7,271 nucleotides of DNA from positions 1 through 7,271 of the forward strand of contig JAHFTI010000206.1 in NCBI GenBank assembly GCA_023265535.1, in the 5' to 3' direction. This document shows positions 1 to 6,711 of this stretch, in pieces; the stretch's first letter is position 1; every line of letters begins with the position of its first letter. A model generated the notes under the pieces. The model ran no database searches, was not told the origin of the DNA, and saw only the letters and a program-made list of their open reading frames with translations. Position numbers and translations under genes: made by a program. This stretch comes from Opitutaceae bacterium (lineage in GTDB: Bacteria; Verrucomicrobiota; Verrucomicrobiia; Opitutales; Opitutaceae).

Positions 1-2
1 TT

Positions 3-1313
3 GTGCAGCGCGCATTGAACGGCGAGCAGCCCATGGTGCCGCTGTTCGGCGGGCCCGGCTTTGAGGTGAGCCGTTCCCAGGAGGGGCGCACCGACGGGCG
101 CTCGCTGAACCTGGGGCTGACAGGGCGCTACCAGGCTCCCTGGGGGCAGGTCTCGCTGACCAGCAGCGTGAACGACTGGCGGCTGGGGCCTTACCTGAGC
201 GTGCTGTCCTTCGGGCCGGCCGAGCTGCTCAACGACGTGGCGCTCAGCCAGAGGAATTTCAACCAGGAGCTGCGCCTTTCCTCCTCCCCCGATGCCGCGC
301 TTCGCTGGACCGCCGGTCTCTTCGTCTCCGATGGCGGGACGGACGGAGCCTTTGTGCGCTCCTTCGGCCCGATGACCTTCGAGGCCTCCGACTACCGGAT
401 CGACACGACGCAGGGAGCGGCCTTCGGGGAGCTCACGGTGACGCTCGCGAGCGGCCTGGAGCTCGGGGCGGGCCTGCGCGCCGAGCAGGTGCGCGCCCGG
501 CTGCTGCGCGAGGGCCGCGTGCCCGCGCCGGCGCGGATCGGCAGGGTGGCGGAATCCTCCGCGCTGCTTCCGCGCGCCTCTCTGCGCTGGAAGCCCCGGG
601 CCGAGGCCGTCCTCGATGTGTCACTGGTAAGTGGATACAAGCCGGGCGGCGTCTCGGCCTTCACGGGCAACGCCGCCCTGACCGGCTTCGGCGCGGAGCG
701 GCTGGCGGGAGTGGAGCTGGGCGCGCTCGGCAGGCTGGCGGGCGGGCGTGTCACCGCCTCGCTGCGCGGGCACGCGTATCGGATCACTGGATACCAGGTG
801 GAGCGTTCCTTCGCCACGGGGTCCGAGGCGGACGACTATCTCGTGGTGAACGCCCCCAGGGCCTCCTCGCTCGGCCTGGAGGCCGGGCTCTCGTGCACGC
901 TGGCGGCGGACCTGCGCCTCAGCGCGACCGCCGCGCTCAACCGCACCACGCTGCGGGAGTTCACCGACCCCTACACGCAGGTCTCCTACACGGGGAAACG
1001 GGCGCCCTATTCGCCGCAGTCCGACGCGGGCCTTTCGCTCGAGTATGGTGCGGCGCGCGGCTGGTTCGTCGTGGCGCGGGTGGCGCACAAGGGGCGCGTT
1101 TATTACACCGAGGGCGAGGAGGCGCTGTTCTCGCAGGCCTCGCGCACGCTGCTCTCGGCGCGCGTGGGCCACGCGTGGGAGCGGCTGCGGGTCTCGCTGC
1201 ATGGCGAGAACCTCGGTGACCGGCGCTACTGGACGTCGATCGCCCCGGGCACCTACCATGGCGCGCCGGGTGCGCCGCTGAGCTGGGGCGCGGAGGCGAG
1301 CCTGTCCTTCTGA
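3..1313 (+). CDS. TonB-dependent outer-membrane receptor, C-terminal barrel (5' end outside window)
   Basis: This is the C-terminal 436 residues of a TonB-dependent receptor, a 22-stranded outer-membrane barrel that imports iron chelates or other scarce ligands using TonB energy. The frame is open to the left edge, so the GTG at position 3 is not the true start. Family members are usually 650-800 residues, so the signal peptide, TonB box, plug and first strands lie upstream. Visible evidence is a run of alternating amphipathic strands, a QELRLSS..W.AGLF strand pair (about residues 88-108), GYKPGGVSAF (201-210), a late ENLGDRRYW strand (about 392-400) and a terminal phenylalanine in EASLSF, the usual BAM recognition end of barrel proteins. 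The overall style is that of iron/siderophore-type receptors, but the ligand cannot be read from the barrel alone. The next gene is convergent, so this is the last gene of its transcript. The family call is secure; the substrate is unknown. Confidence 0.93.
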   Translation: MQRALNGEQPMVPLFGGPGFEVSRSQEGRTDGRSLNLGLTGRYQAPWGQVSLTSSVNDWRLGPYLSVLSFGPAELLNDVALSQRNFNQELRLSSSPDAALRWTAGLFVSDGGTDGAFVRSFGPMTFEASDYRIDTTQGAAFGELTVTLASGLELGAGLRAEQVRARLLREGRVPAPARIGRVAESSALLPRASLRWKPRAEAVLDVSLVSGYKPGGVSAFTGNAALTGFGAERLAGVELGALGRLAGGRVTASLRGHAYRITGYQVERSFATGSEADDYLVVNAPRASSLGLEAGLSCTLAADLRLSATAALNRTTLREFTDPYTQVSYTGKRAPYSPQSDAGLSLEYGAARGWFVVARVAHKGRVYYTEGEEALFSQASRTLLSARVGHAWERLRVSLHGENLGDRRYWTSIAPGTYHGAPGAPLSWGAEASLSF

Positions 1314-1320
1314 GGGGCGG

Positions 1321-1343
1321 GGCCTGGCCGGGGGTGGCAGGCC
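1321..1343 (+). terminator. Possible hairpin terminator downstream of the TonB receptor
   Basis: Seven bases after the receptor stop codon, GGCCTG (1321-1326) can pair with CAGGCC (1338-1343) across an 11-base G-rich loop. Only TTGT follows, so there is no proper U tract. It may help end the plus-strand transcript, but 6-bp inverted repeats are expected by chance in DNA this G+C-rich. Confidence 0.25.
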
Positions 1344-1367
1344 TTGTCAGGGGGCGGCGGCGCGGGT

Positions 1368-1399
1368 GGGCCGGCGGGGGATGGTCCCCGGGGCGGCCC
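1368..1399. terminator. Nested inverted repeat in the convergent gap
   Basis: GGGCCG (1368-1373) pairs with CGGCCC (1394-1399). Inside, GGGG (1377-1380) pairs with CCCC (1386-1389) around a 5-base loop, with a 3x4 internal bulge between the two stems. It lies between two converging genes and could act in either direction. Neither side has a T tract, so it is only a weak candidate. Confidence 0.2.
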
Positions 1400-1406
1400 G
1401 GCGCAG

Positions 1407-1433
1407 GGCCTTCACGGGAACTTGTTGAAGGCC
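1407..1433 (-). terminator. Perfect 8-bp inverted repeat spanning the stop codon of the TPR gene
   Basis: GGCCTTCA (1407-1414) and TGAAGGCC (1426-1433) are perfect inverted repeats around an 11-base loop. The TGA stop of the TPR gene (1412-1414 on the minus strand) forms part of one arm. This is the strongest simple hairpin at the 3' end of the VCBS/TPR unit and could end or protect its mRNA. No T tract follows on the minus strand, so it is not a textbook intrinsic terminator. Confidence 0.35.
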
Positions 1434-2830
1434 TTCCTGAAGTTCAGGACCAGCGCATCGATGGAGTCGGCCGTGGAGCGGGGCTGGGCCTTCATGCGTT
1501 GGAGCAGCTGGCGGGCGCGGGTCTCGTCGCCGACGGTGATGGCGTGAAAGGCCATGATCGAGAGGATCATCGGCTCCTCGGGTTCTATCTCGATGCCCTT
1601 GTTGAGGATGGCGATGGCCTCCTCGACGCGGTTCTGGGTGAACAGGAACTTGGCGAATTCGATGTAGCCGAAGGACTCGTCCGGCCGCAGCGTGATGATC
1701 TTGCGGTAATCGGCCTCGGCCTCGCGGAAGCGCCCCGCGGCGGCATGGCGTCCTGCGCGCTCGGCATGTAGGCGTGGCGAGTGGGGACAGAGCTTGATGC
1801 CCTTCTCCAGGGCCATGCGTGCGGCGAGCTCGTCCCCGGACTGGGCGTTGAGGCGCACCAGTCGCAGCCAGGTGTCGGAGAAGGAGGGGTCGAGCTCCGC
1901 CGATTTTTCCATGGCCATGATGGCATGGGGTATCTTTTTGAGCTCGGTGTAGATCAGGCCGAGGTGGTAGTAGGCGAGGGCGTACCTGGGCGCGACCTTG
2001 TTGACATGCTCGAGCAGGCGGATCGCCGTATCCATGTCTCCATTACGCATGGCGGAGCCCGAGGCGATGGTGGCGCGGTAGGGGTCGTAGCAGTCGATGA
2101 AGAGCTCGTCGACCCAGGGGTCCGGAATGTCGTAGAAGGCGCCGGAGGCCTTCTGCTGGGCGGCCAGGGAGCGGGCGAGGGTGGTGCGGCCGGTCTTCTC
2201 GTAGGCGTTCACCAGAAGGTCGCCGCCGATGGCGTAGTTGCTCTTGGCGGCCGCCGCCTCGAGGTGGAGGCGGGCGCTGTCCCATTCGCCGCGCTGCATC
2301 TCGACGCGGGCAAGGCCCAGGAGGGCGTAGGGATGCTCTCCGTTGATCTTGAGGACCCCCTCGTAGGCCTCATAGGCCTCCTTGTCGTGGTTGGCCTTGA
2401 GCAGCACGTCGCCCAGGCGCACGCGGGCGGGCAGGTAGTCGGGGGCGAGCTTCACGGCCTGGCGGTAGAGGGGGATGGCCTCCTCGAGCTGTCCGTAGCC
2501 CGCGAGGATGGAGGCGAGCAGGTGGGGCCAGCGGGCCTTGTTGGGCTCGAGCTCAAGGAGCCCGTTGTAGCAGAGCTGGGCCTCGGCGAAGTAGCCGTTG
2601 GAGTGGTAGAGGCGGGCGAGGTCGGCGAGTGCCGAGACGCTCCTGTGGGTACGCAGGTCCTGCTCGGAATTGTCGATGCGCTCCACGAGGGCGGGCGGGA
2701 GCGCCACGCCCTGGGGGCGGGCCGGGATGCTGGCGAGGAGGAGTTCACTGCTGTCAGCGCGGCCCAGCAGGAGCCAGGCCCCGGCACCGAGCGCCGCGGC
2801 GGCGAGGAGGAAGAGCCAGGCTTTTTTCAT
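1412..2830 (-). CDS. Membrane-anchored tetratricopeptide-repeat protein
   Basis: This 472-residue protein is built mostly of TPR helix pairs, which form a curved scaffold for protein-protein contacts. Residues 1-23 (MKK followed by a hydrophobic run) are a signal anchor or signal peptide; no clear cleavage site or lipobox is seen, so the body is predicted to be periplasmic. TPR-like units are visible at about residues 64-97, 100-131, 135-168, 169-199, 283-316, 318-350, 352-384 and 386-418, each ending in the usual L.P or I.P turn. Between the two blocks lies a non-TPR stretch with the aromatic, acidic motif IPDPWVDELFIDCYDPYRA (235-253). The ATG overlaps the stop of the upstream VCBS gene (ATGA) and has no good Shine-Dalgarno site near it, so translation is probably coupled. 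No enzymatic motif is seen. The likely role is assembly or scaffolding with the VCBS partner; this is inference. Confidence 0.88.
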   Translation of the reverse strand: MKKAWLFLLAAAALGAGAWLLLGRADSSELLLASIPARPQGVALPPALVERIDNSEQDLRTHRSVSALADLARLYHSNGYFAEAQLCYNGLLELEPNKARWPHLLASILAGYGQLEEAIPLYRQAVKLAPDYLPARVRLGDVLLKANHDKEAYEAYEGVLKINGEHPYALLGLARVEMQRGEWDSARLHLEAAAAKSNYAIGGDLLVNAYEKTGRTTLARSLAAQQKASGAFYDIPDPWVDELFIDCYDPYRATIASGSAMRNGDMDTAIRLLEHVNKVAPRYALAYYHLGLIYTELKKIPHAIMAMEKSAELDPSFSDTWLRLVRLNAQSGDELAARMALEKGIKLCPHSPRLHAERAGRHAAAGRFREAEADYRKIITLRPDESFGYIEFAKFLFTQNRVEEAIAILNKGIEIEPEEPMILSIMAFHAITVGDETRARQLLQRMKAQPRSTADSIDALVLNFRKAFNKFP

Positions 2831-4122
2831 GGGGTGTTGCGTTTCCAGAACATGAGGCGGCTGCGGCGATCGTAGGGCGGGTAGCCGTGGAAGGCGCCGG
2901 TGACGAGCTGGGGTTTGCCGCTCCCGTCAAAATCGGCCACGTCCACCATGAGCAGGTGGGTGGGTGTGTTGGCCAGGATGCGCGGCTCGAAGTTCATCTT
3001 GCCGTCATTCCTGTACCACATGAGCGAGGCGGACTTCGGGTTGGTCCAGTCGTTGAAATTGCTCACGGCGACGACGTCCATGGCGCCGTCCTGGTCGAGG
3101 TCGACGGGCATGGGGCAATAGGCGCCGCCCAGGTCGCCCACGCGGTGGAAGCTGAAGTTGTTGGCGCCGCGGTTTTCGAGCCACTGCACGCCGTGCCAGG
3201 GGCGGGGGCCGGGCACGCCCACGGGGCCGAAGCCGTCGCCGCAGGAGAACAGCACGTCCATCCTGCCGTCCTTGTTCAGGTCGCAGACGGTGAGGTTGCT
3301 GCTGCCGAAGTCCTCGTTGGTCGAGCCGTAGATGAGCTTCTTGGTGAAGTTGCCGCGGCCGTCGTTGGAGAAGAGGTACACCTCCTCCCATTGCTGGGAA
3401 ATGAGCACGACCAGGTCCGGGGTGCTGTTGCGGTCGAAGTCAGCGACGCAGATGTTGATGGCGCCGGAGAGGTCCAGGAGCTTGCGCTGTGTGAAGGTCC
3501 ACGGGCCGGTGCGCTCAAACCATTGCACCTCGCCCTGATCGTAGCCGAACTGGGCTACGGCGAGGTCGATCTTGCCGTCGCCGTTGAGGTCCGCCGCCTG
3601 CACGTCGGTGACGCGCATGATGTTCTCGACGATGAGGTGGGGCTTGAAGTTCTGGCGGCCGTCGTTCTCGAGGATGAAGATGCTGCCGATCTTGTCGTTG
3701 TTCGGGAAGATGTAGCCCATGCTGGCGATGACCAGGTCGAGGTCGCCGTCGCCATCGATGTCGACCGGCTCTGCGCGCACGGGGGCGCGCATGTCGGCGG
3801 CGATGGTCTTCTCCTCGAAGACGCCGGGCGCGGTCTGGCGCAGCCAGAGGATCCTGCTGTCCTTGCCCTCGACGGCGACGACGTCCATGCGGCCATCCTT
3901 GTCCAGGTCGACGGCACGGACGTGGGTGATCCAGGGTTCGCCCGTGACGGGGCCGCCGATGTGGGTGCCCTTCATGTAGGACAGGTATTCCACGGCGGCG
4001 GGCTTGGCCGTCACGGAGGACTTTGGCTTGCCAGGGCGGCGGCAGCTGGCGGCAAAGGGGAGCAGGAAGGCGGCGAGCAGGGCAAGTGCCACGGTCGCCT
4101 TGAATCCGGGGCGCGGGATCAT
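2827..4122 (-). CDS. FG-GAP/VCBS-repeat protein, predicted exported lipoprotein with seven-bladed beta-propeller
   Basis: This 431-residue protein starts with a positively charged, hydrophobic N-terminus ending in LPFAASC. Cys27 is a plausible lipidation site, though Ala rather than Leu sits at -3. The body carries seven DxDxDGxxD-type calcium loops starting at residues 72, 121, 178, 228, 281, 341 and 397, spaced 49-60 residues apart. Each is followed by a conserved W/F-rich strand (for example ILWLRQ, VQWFER, VQWLEN, LMWYRN). This is the integrin-alpha-like FG-GAP/VCBS fold, and seven units close one propeller. Loops 4 (RNSTP) and 7 (GSGKPQ) are degenerate and may not bind calcium. There is no ASPIC/UnbV tail, unlike CRTAC1-type relatives. 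The ATG has only a weak, distant GGAAG upstream, and no alternative start was found close upstream in frame. It is the first gene of a pair whose second member encodes the TPR protein. Ligand and function are unknown; the fold call is strong. Confidence 0.9.
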   Translation of the reverse strand: MIPRPGFKATVALALLAAFLLPFAASCRRPGKPKSSVTAKPAAVEYLSYMKGTHIGGPVTGEPWITHVRAVDLDKDGRMDVVAVEGKDSRILWLRQTAPGVFEEKTIAADMRAPVRAEPVDIDGDGDLDLVIASMGYIFPNNDKIGSIFILENDGRQNFKPHLIVENIMRVTDVQAADLNGDGKIDLAVAQFGYDQGEVQWFERTGPWTFTQRKLLDLSGAINICVADFDRNSTPDLVVLISQQWEEVYLFSNDGRGNFTKKLIYGSTNEDFGSSNLTVCDLNKDGRMDVLFSCGDGFGPVGVPGPRPWHGVQWLENRGANNFSFHRVGDLGGAYCPMPVDLDQDGAMDVVAVSNFNDWTNPKSASLMWYRNDGKMNFEPRILANTPTHLLMVDVADFDGSGKPQLVTGAFHGYPPYDRRSRLMFWKRNTP

Positions 4123-4297
4123 GGCGGGAACACGCTGCTTCCGGGGGCGTATTCTGGCAATGAGAAAGACCCCGCCGGGCTACGCCGGGAATCCCGTGAT
4201 GGACGCTGAAAAGACCTGTGCCGGGTGGAAGCCCGTGCGAGCCGGTTCCCAGTGCGGGGCGTGTAATATTCGTTCGAACATGAGAGCGGGAGCATCC
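4123..4297. other. Non-coding spacer: leader of the VCBS/TPR unit and 3' end of the efflux operon
   Basis: This 175-base gap separates two minus-strand units. The promoter of the VCBS/TPR pair should lie here unless it is read through from the efflux operon. I found no convincing -35/-10 pair. The only A+T-rich patch is at 4261-4283, holding the palindromes AATATT (4265-4270) and GTTCGAAC (4272-4279). A CGCCGGG heptamer occurs twice within about 17 bases near 4175-4191. No hairpin followed by a T tract was seen for the efflux operon, so read-through is possible. Confidence 0.5.
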
Positions 4298-5785
4298 TCA
4301 CCAGGCGCCGCCGAGTGCCCTGATGAGGCGGAGGGAGGCGGCGGCGCGGGCACCGGAGTTTTGGACGAGGCTGCGCTCGAACTGCAGCTGGCTGCGTTCG
4401 GCGTCGACGACCTCCAGGTAGCTGATGAGCCCCGCCTCGTGGCGGCTGCGAAGGAGGCGCAGGGCCTCGCCGGCGGAGTCGCGGGCCTGGGCGAGGTGGC
4501 CGGCCTGGGCGGCGAGCTGGCGCAGGTCCACGAGGGCGTCCTCGACCTCGCGAAGGGCGACCAGGCACTTTTGGCGATGGTCGGCCCGCGCGGCGTCGGC
4601 GCGCGCCTGGGCGGCGGCCAGGTTGGCGCGTGTTCGGCCGCCATCCAGGATCGGGAGGGTGAGCGAGGGGCCGAGTTGCCAGAACTGGGAGGGGCGGTCC
4701 AGCAGGGCGAGCAGGTCGGGGCTCTCGAAGCCACCGCCCGCGGTGAGGCGGATCGTGGGGTAGCGCGCGGCCTCCGCGACGCCGATTTCGGCGGTGCGGG
4801 CATGGAGCAGGGCCTCGGCGGCGGCGATGTCGGGGCGGCGCCTGAGCACGTCGGCCGGGATGCCTGCGGGGACCCGGGGCACGGCGGGAAGCCTCCCGGT
4901 GGGCTGTAGTTGAAGTTCTGATACGGAGCTGCCGCAAAGCAGGGCGACCGAGTTGAGGGCGAGCGCATGGCGGCGCCCCAGGTCCGCCTGCTCCGCATCG
5001 AGGGCGGCGAGCTCCGCGCGTGCGCGATGGACCTCGGTCTCGGGGGCGAGGCCGGCGGAATGGCGCGAGGACAGGAGCGAGAGGGAGTCCGCGCGGAGGG
5101 TGCGGGTGCGGGCGAGGATGTCCGCCTCCGCCTCCAGGCCGCGCAGGCCGATGTAGGCGGCGGCCAGGTCTGCCGTGAGCACCAGGCGTGCGGCTCGGGC
5201 ATCGGCCTCGCCCGCCTCGAGCTGGGCGCGTGCGGCCTCGACGGAACGGCGGATGCGGCCCCAGAGGTCGGGCTCCCAGGAGGCGTCGAGGGAAAGCCTG
5301 TAGGAGTCCCCGGCATCGCGGTAGGTGACGGGGCGGGTGGGGATGGGGAGGGTGCGTTCGGAGCTTTCGCCGGCCAGGCGCGCGCTGTCGGTGGTGGACA
5401 GGGCGGGGCGCTCGTCGGCGCGGGCCAGGCCGAGGCGTGCGCGCGATTCGGCGATGCGTGCCGCCACGAGCACCAGGCTCGGGCTGTTCTCCAGGGCGCG
5501 CGCCTCCAGGCGGTCGAGCTCGGCGTCACCCAGGAGGGTCCACCAGTTGCCCTCGGCGGGGGCCGCCGGGGCGGGCGGGAGGATGGAGCCGGCAGCGCCG
5601 GTGTCGTCAGGGGATGCTGCGGCCCTGCCGGGGGCGTTGACGAAGGACTGTGCCGTGGCCGGCGGGGCGGGCGGGCGGAACTCCGGGCCGACTGTGCGGC
5701 AGCCCGACGTGGAAAGCAGGGGGAGTGCGGCTCCTGCGAGGGCCAGCAGGAGCAGTCCGGTGTGCCTGGGGCTTCGGGTCTTCAC
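4298..5785 (-). CDS. Outer-membrane efflux channel lipoprotein, NodT/OprM family
   Basis: This 495-residue protein has the usual length of TolC-like outer-membrane factors. Such trimers form a barrel-plus-tunnel exit duct for inner-membrane exporters. The N-terminus is a lipoprotein signal ending STSGC (Cys29), followed by the family's CRTVGPEFRPP start. Other hallmarks are WWTLLGDAELDRLEARAL (about 81-98), SWEPDLWGRIRRS in the first repeat (169-181), a GLAPETEVHRARAEL coiled-coil (235-249), LRRRPDI.AAE (about 324-334), LPILDGGRTRANL (387-399) and GLISYLEVVDAERSQL (442-457). The two internal repeats are thus both present and complete. The start is GTG at 5785; its GTGA overlaps the TGA of the adaptor gene, and GAGGA lies 6 bases upstream. 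It is the last gene of an ABC ATPase, adaptor, channel operon, so it most likely serves that ABC pump rather than an RND pump. The substrate is unknown. Confidence 0.95.
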   Translation of the reverse strand: MKTRSPRHTGLLLLALAGAALPLLSTSGCRTVGPEFRPPAPPATAQSFVNAPGRAAASPDDTGAAGSILPPAPAAPAEGNWWTLLGDAELDRLEARALENSPSLVLVAARIAESRARLGLARADERPALSTTDSARLAGESSERTLPIPTRPVTYRDAGDSYRLSLDASWEPDLWGRIRRSVEAARAQLEAGEADARAARLVLTADLAAAYIGLRGLEAEADILARTRTLRADSLSLLSSRHSAGLAPETEVHRARAELAALDAEQADLGRRHALALNSVALLCGSSVSELQLQPTGRLPAVPRVPAGIPADVLRRRPDIAAAEALLHARTAEIGVAEAARYPTIRLTAGGGFESPDLLALLDRPSQFWQLGPSLTLPILDGGRTRANLAAAQARADAARADHRQKCLVALREVEDALVDLRQLAAQAGHLAQARDSAGEALRLLRSRHEAGLISYLEVVDAERSQLQFERSLVQNSGARAAASLRLIRALGGAW

Positions 5786-6681
5786 GGCTTTTCCTCGATG
5801 TAGATGTCCATCTGCTGGCCGACGTAGACGCGGTTGTCGCCCGGGTTGGCGAAGCGGAAGATGACCTGGAGCACGCGTGTATCCACGCGTTCGATACTGG
5901 CTCCCGTCAGCGAGCGCTTGGGCACGATGTAGGGCTCGATGCGGACGAATTCGAGCGGGATGGGGTGGCTGGCGTCGCCCTTCACGCAGGCGGAGGCGCG
6001 GGCGCCGGGGCGGACGCGCGGGGCGATCTGCTCGTCGACCTCGGCACGGACCTGGAGCTGGTCGATGGCGCCGAGCACGAGGGGCGGTGTCTGGGTGGCG
6101 AGGCCCAGGTATTCCCCTGCGCGGGTGTTGAGCTGGAGCACGGTGCCGGCGATGGGCGCGCGCACCACGAGGCGCTCGATGAGGGCCTGGGTCTGGGCGA
6201 GTGTCGCCCGTGCCGCGTCGAGCTGGGCCTGCGCGACGACGATGTCGCTGCGGCGGAGCTTGAGGTCCTCGGTGCTGATGGCGCGGGCATCGGAGACGGC
6301 CTCGAGACGGGAGAGCTGGTCGCGCAGGCGCTGGAGGTTGGCCTCGGCGACGGTGATCTGTGCGCGCTGCGGTCCCAGGGCGGCCTGAAGGTCGCGTGAA
6401 TCGAGCGTAAACAGGGGGGCGCCGGCCTCCACCTTGTCCCAGACCTTCACATGCACGGCGGTGACCAGGCCGGGCGAGGGCGTGCCGACGAGGGTGTTTT
6501 CGCGGAGGGCCTCCACGATACCGGCCGCGCCGAGGCTTTGTGCGTAGGGTTTAGGCGCGGGTGTGACGGGGGGAGGCGGCACCGGCTCGACCAGGCTGGC
6601 GCGCAGGCGGACGATGAGCAGGCCCGCGGCGCATATGCCCACAAGGGCGAGCCAGAAAGAGAGTTTGCGGAGGATGAGCAT
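5782..6681 (-). CDS. HlyD-family periplasmic adaptor (membrane fusion protein) of an ABC exporter
   Basis: This 299-residue adaptor links an inner-membrane exporter to the outer-membrane channel. Visible parts in order are an N-terminal membrane segment (about 8-25), a proline-rich linker (32-44), the first lipoyl half with GLVTAVHVKVWDKVEAGAPL (71-90), a short alpha-hairpin (about 100-170), the second lipoyl half with RAPIAGTV (174-181), a beta-barrel segment with VRAEVDEQIAPRVRPG (201-216) and a C-terminal strand region with VYVGQQMDIYIEE (285-297). The hairpin tip reads RLEAVSDARAIS (125-136), fitting the RxxxLxxxxxxS TolC-contact motif with Val for Leu. At 299 residues it is shorter than MacA (about 370). 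The ATG is preceded by a pyrimidine tract with no Shine-Dalgarno site, and no in-frame ATG, GTG or TTG lies between it and the upstream stop. It overlaps the channel gene by 4 bases and follows the ABC ATPase gene by 120. DevB/MacA-like use with an FtsX-type permease is inferred. Confidence 0.93.
   Translation of the reverse strand: MLILRKLSFWLALVGICAAGLLIVRLRASLVEPVPPPPVTPAPKPYAQSLGAAGIVEALRENTLVGTPSPGLVTAVHVKVWDKVEAGAPLFTLDSRDLQAALGPQRAQITVAEANLQRLRDQLSRLEAVSDARAISTEDLKLRRSDIVVAQAQLDAARATLAQTQALIERLVVRAPIAGTVLQLNTRAGEYLGLATQTPPLVLGAIDQLQVRAEVDEQIAPRVRPGARASACVKGDASHPIPLEFVRIEPYIVPKRSLTGASIERVDTRVLQVIFRFANPGDNRVYVGQQMDIYIEEKP
5792..5796 (-). promoter_or_regulatory. Ribosome-binding site GAGGA for the GTG-started channel gene
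   Basis: On the minus strand GAGGA lies 6 bases before the GTG at 5785, inside the last codons of the adaptor gene. It supports GTG at 5785 as the real start and the GTGA overlap as genuine coupling. Confidence 0.7.
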
Positions 6682-6701
6682 GGGAGGGAAGGGGATGGAG
6701 G
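6682..6701 (-). promoter_or_regulatory. Pyrimidine tract directly before the adaptor start codon
   Basis: On the minus strand the 20 bases before the ATG are all C or T except for one A. The Shine-Dalgarno position is therefore occupied by anti-Shine-Dalgarno-like CCTCC words. Such leaders can be read through ribosomal protein S1 binding or by coupling. It includes CCCTCC (6688 to 6683), which can pair with a GGAGGG arm of the upstream hairpin. Confidence 0.45.
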
Positions 6702-6711
6702 TCTGATGTCG

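Noticed and set aside
1412..1926. Frameshift or pseudogene in the TPR gene suggested by overlapping minus-strand frames
   Set aside because: The 472-codon frame is continuous with intact TPR units up to its stop. The overlapping frame is low complexity.
1781..2875. 364-codon plus-strand frame opposite the TPR gene
   Set aside because: Low-complexity Gly/Val/Glu composition and no family motifs, while the minus strand encodes clear TPR units. It is a shadow frame.
2629..4209. 526-codon open frame on the plus strand opposite the VCBS gene, longer than the VCBS gene itself
   Set aside because: Its product is an Ala/Gly/Val-rich string with no recognisable domain. The opposite strand gives seven regularly spaced calcium-loop repeats and a lipoprotein signal. 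Long antisense frames are expected in DNA this G+C-rich.
4272..4279. GTTCGAAC as a possible LexA/SOS operator
   Set aside because: Known SOS boxes with these half-sites need a 4-base spacer (GAAC-N4-GTTC or TGTTC-N4-GAACA). Here the halves abut, so the match is not valid.
4180..5529. 449-codon minus-strand frame overlapping the channel gene in another frame
   Set aside because: Almost entirely Pro, Ser, Ala and Arg, typical of a shifted frame in G+C-rich DNA. The NodT frame has all family motifs in order.
4967..5803. 278-codon plus-strand frame opposite the channel gene
   Set aside because: Gly/Ala/Arg-rich shadow with no motif and no plausible start signal; the NodT coding evidence is far stronger.
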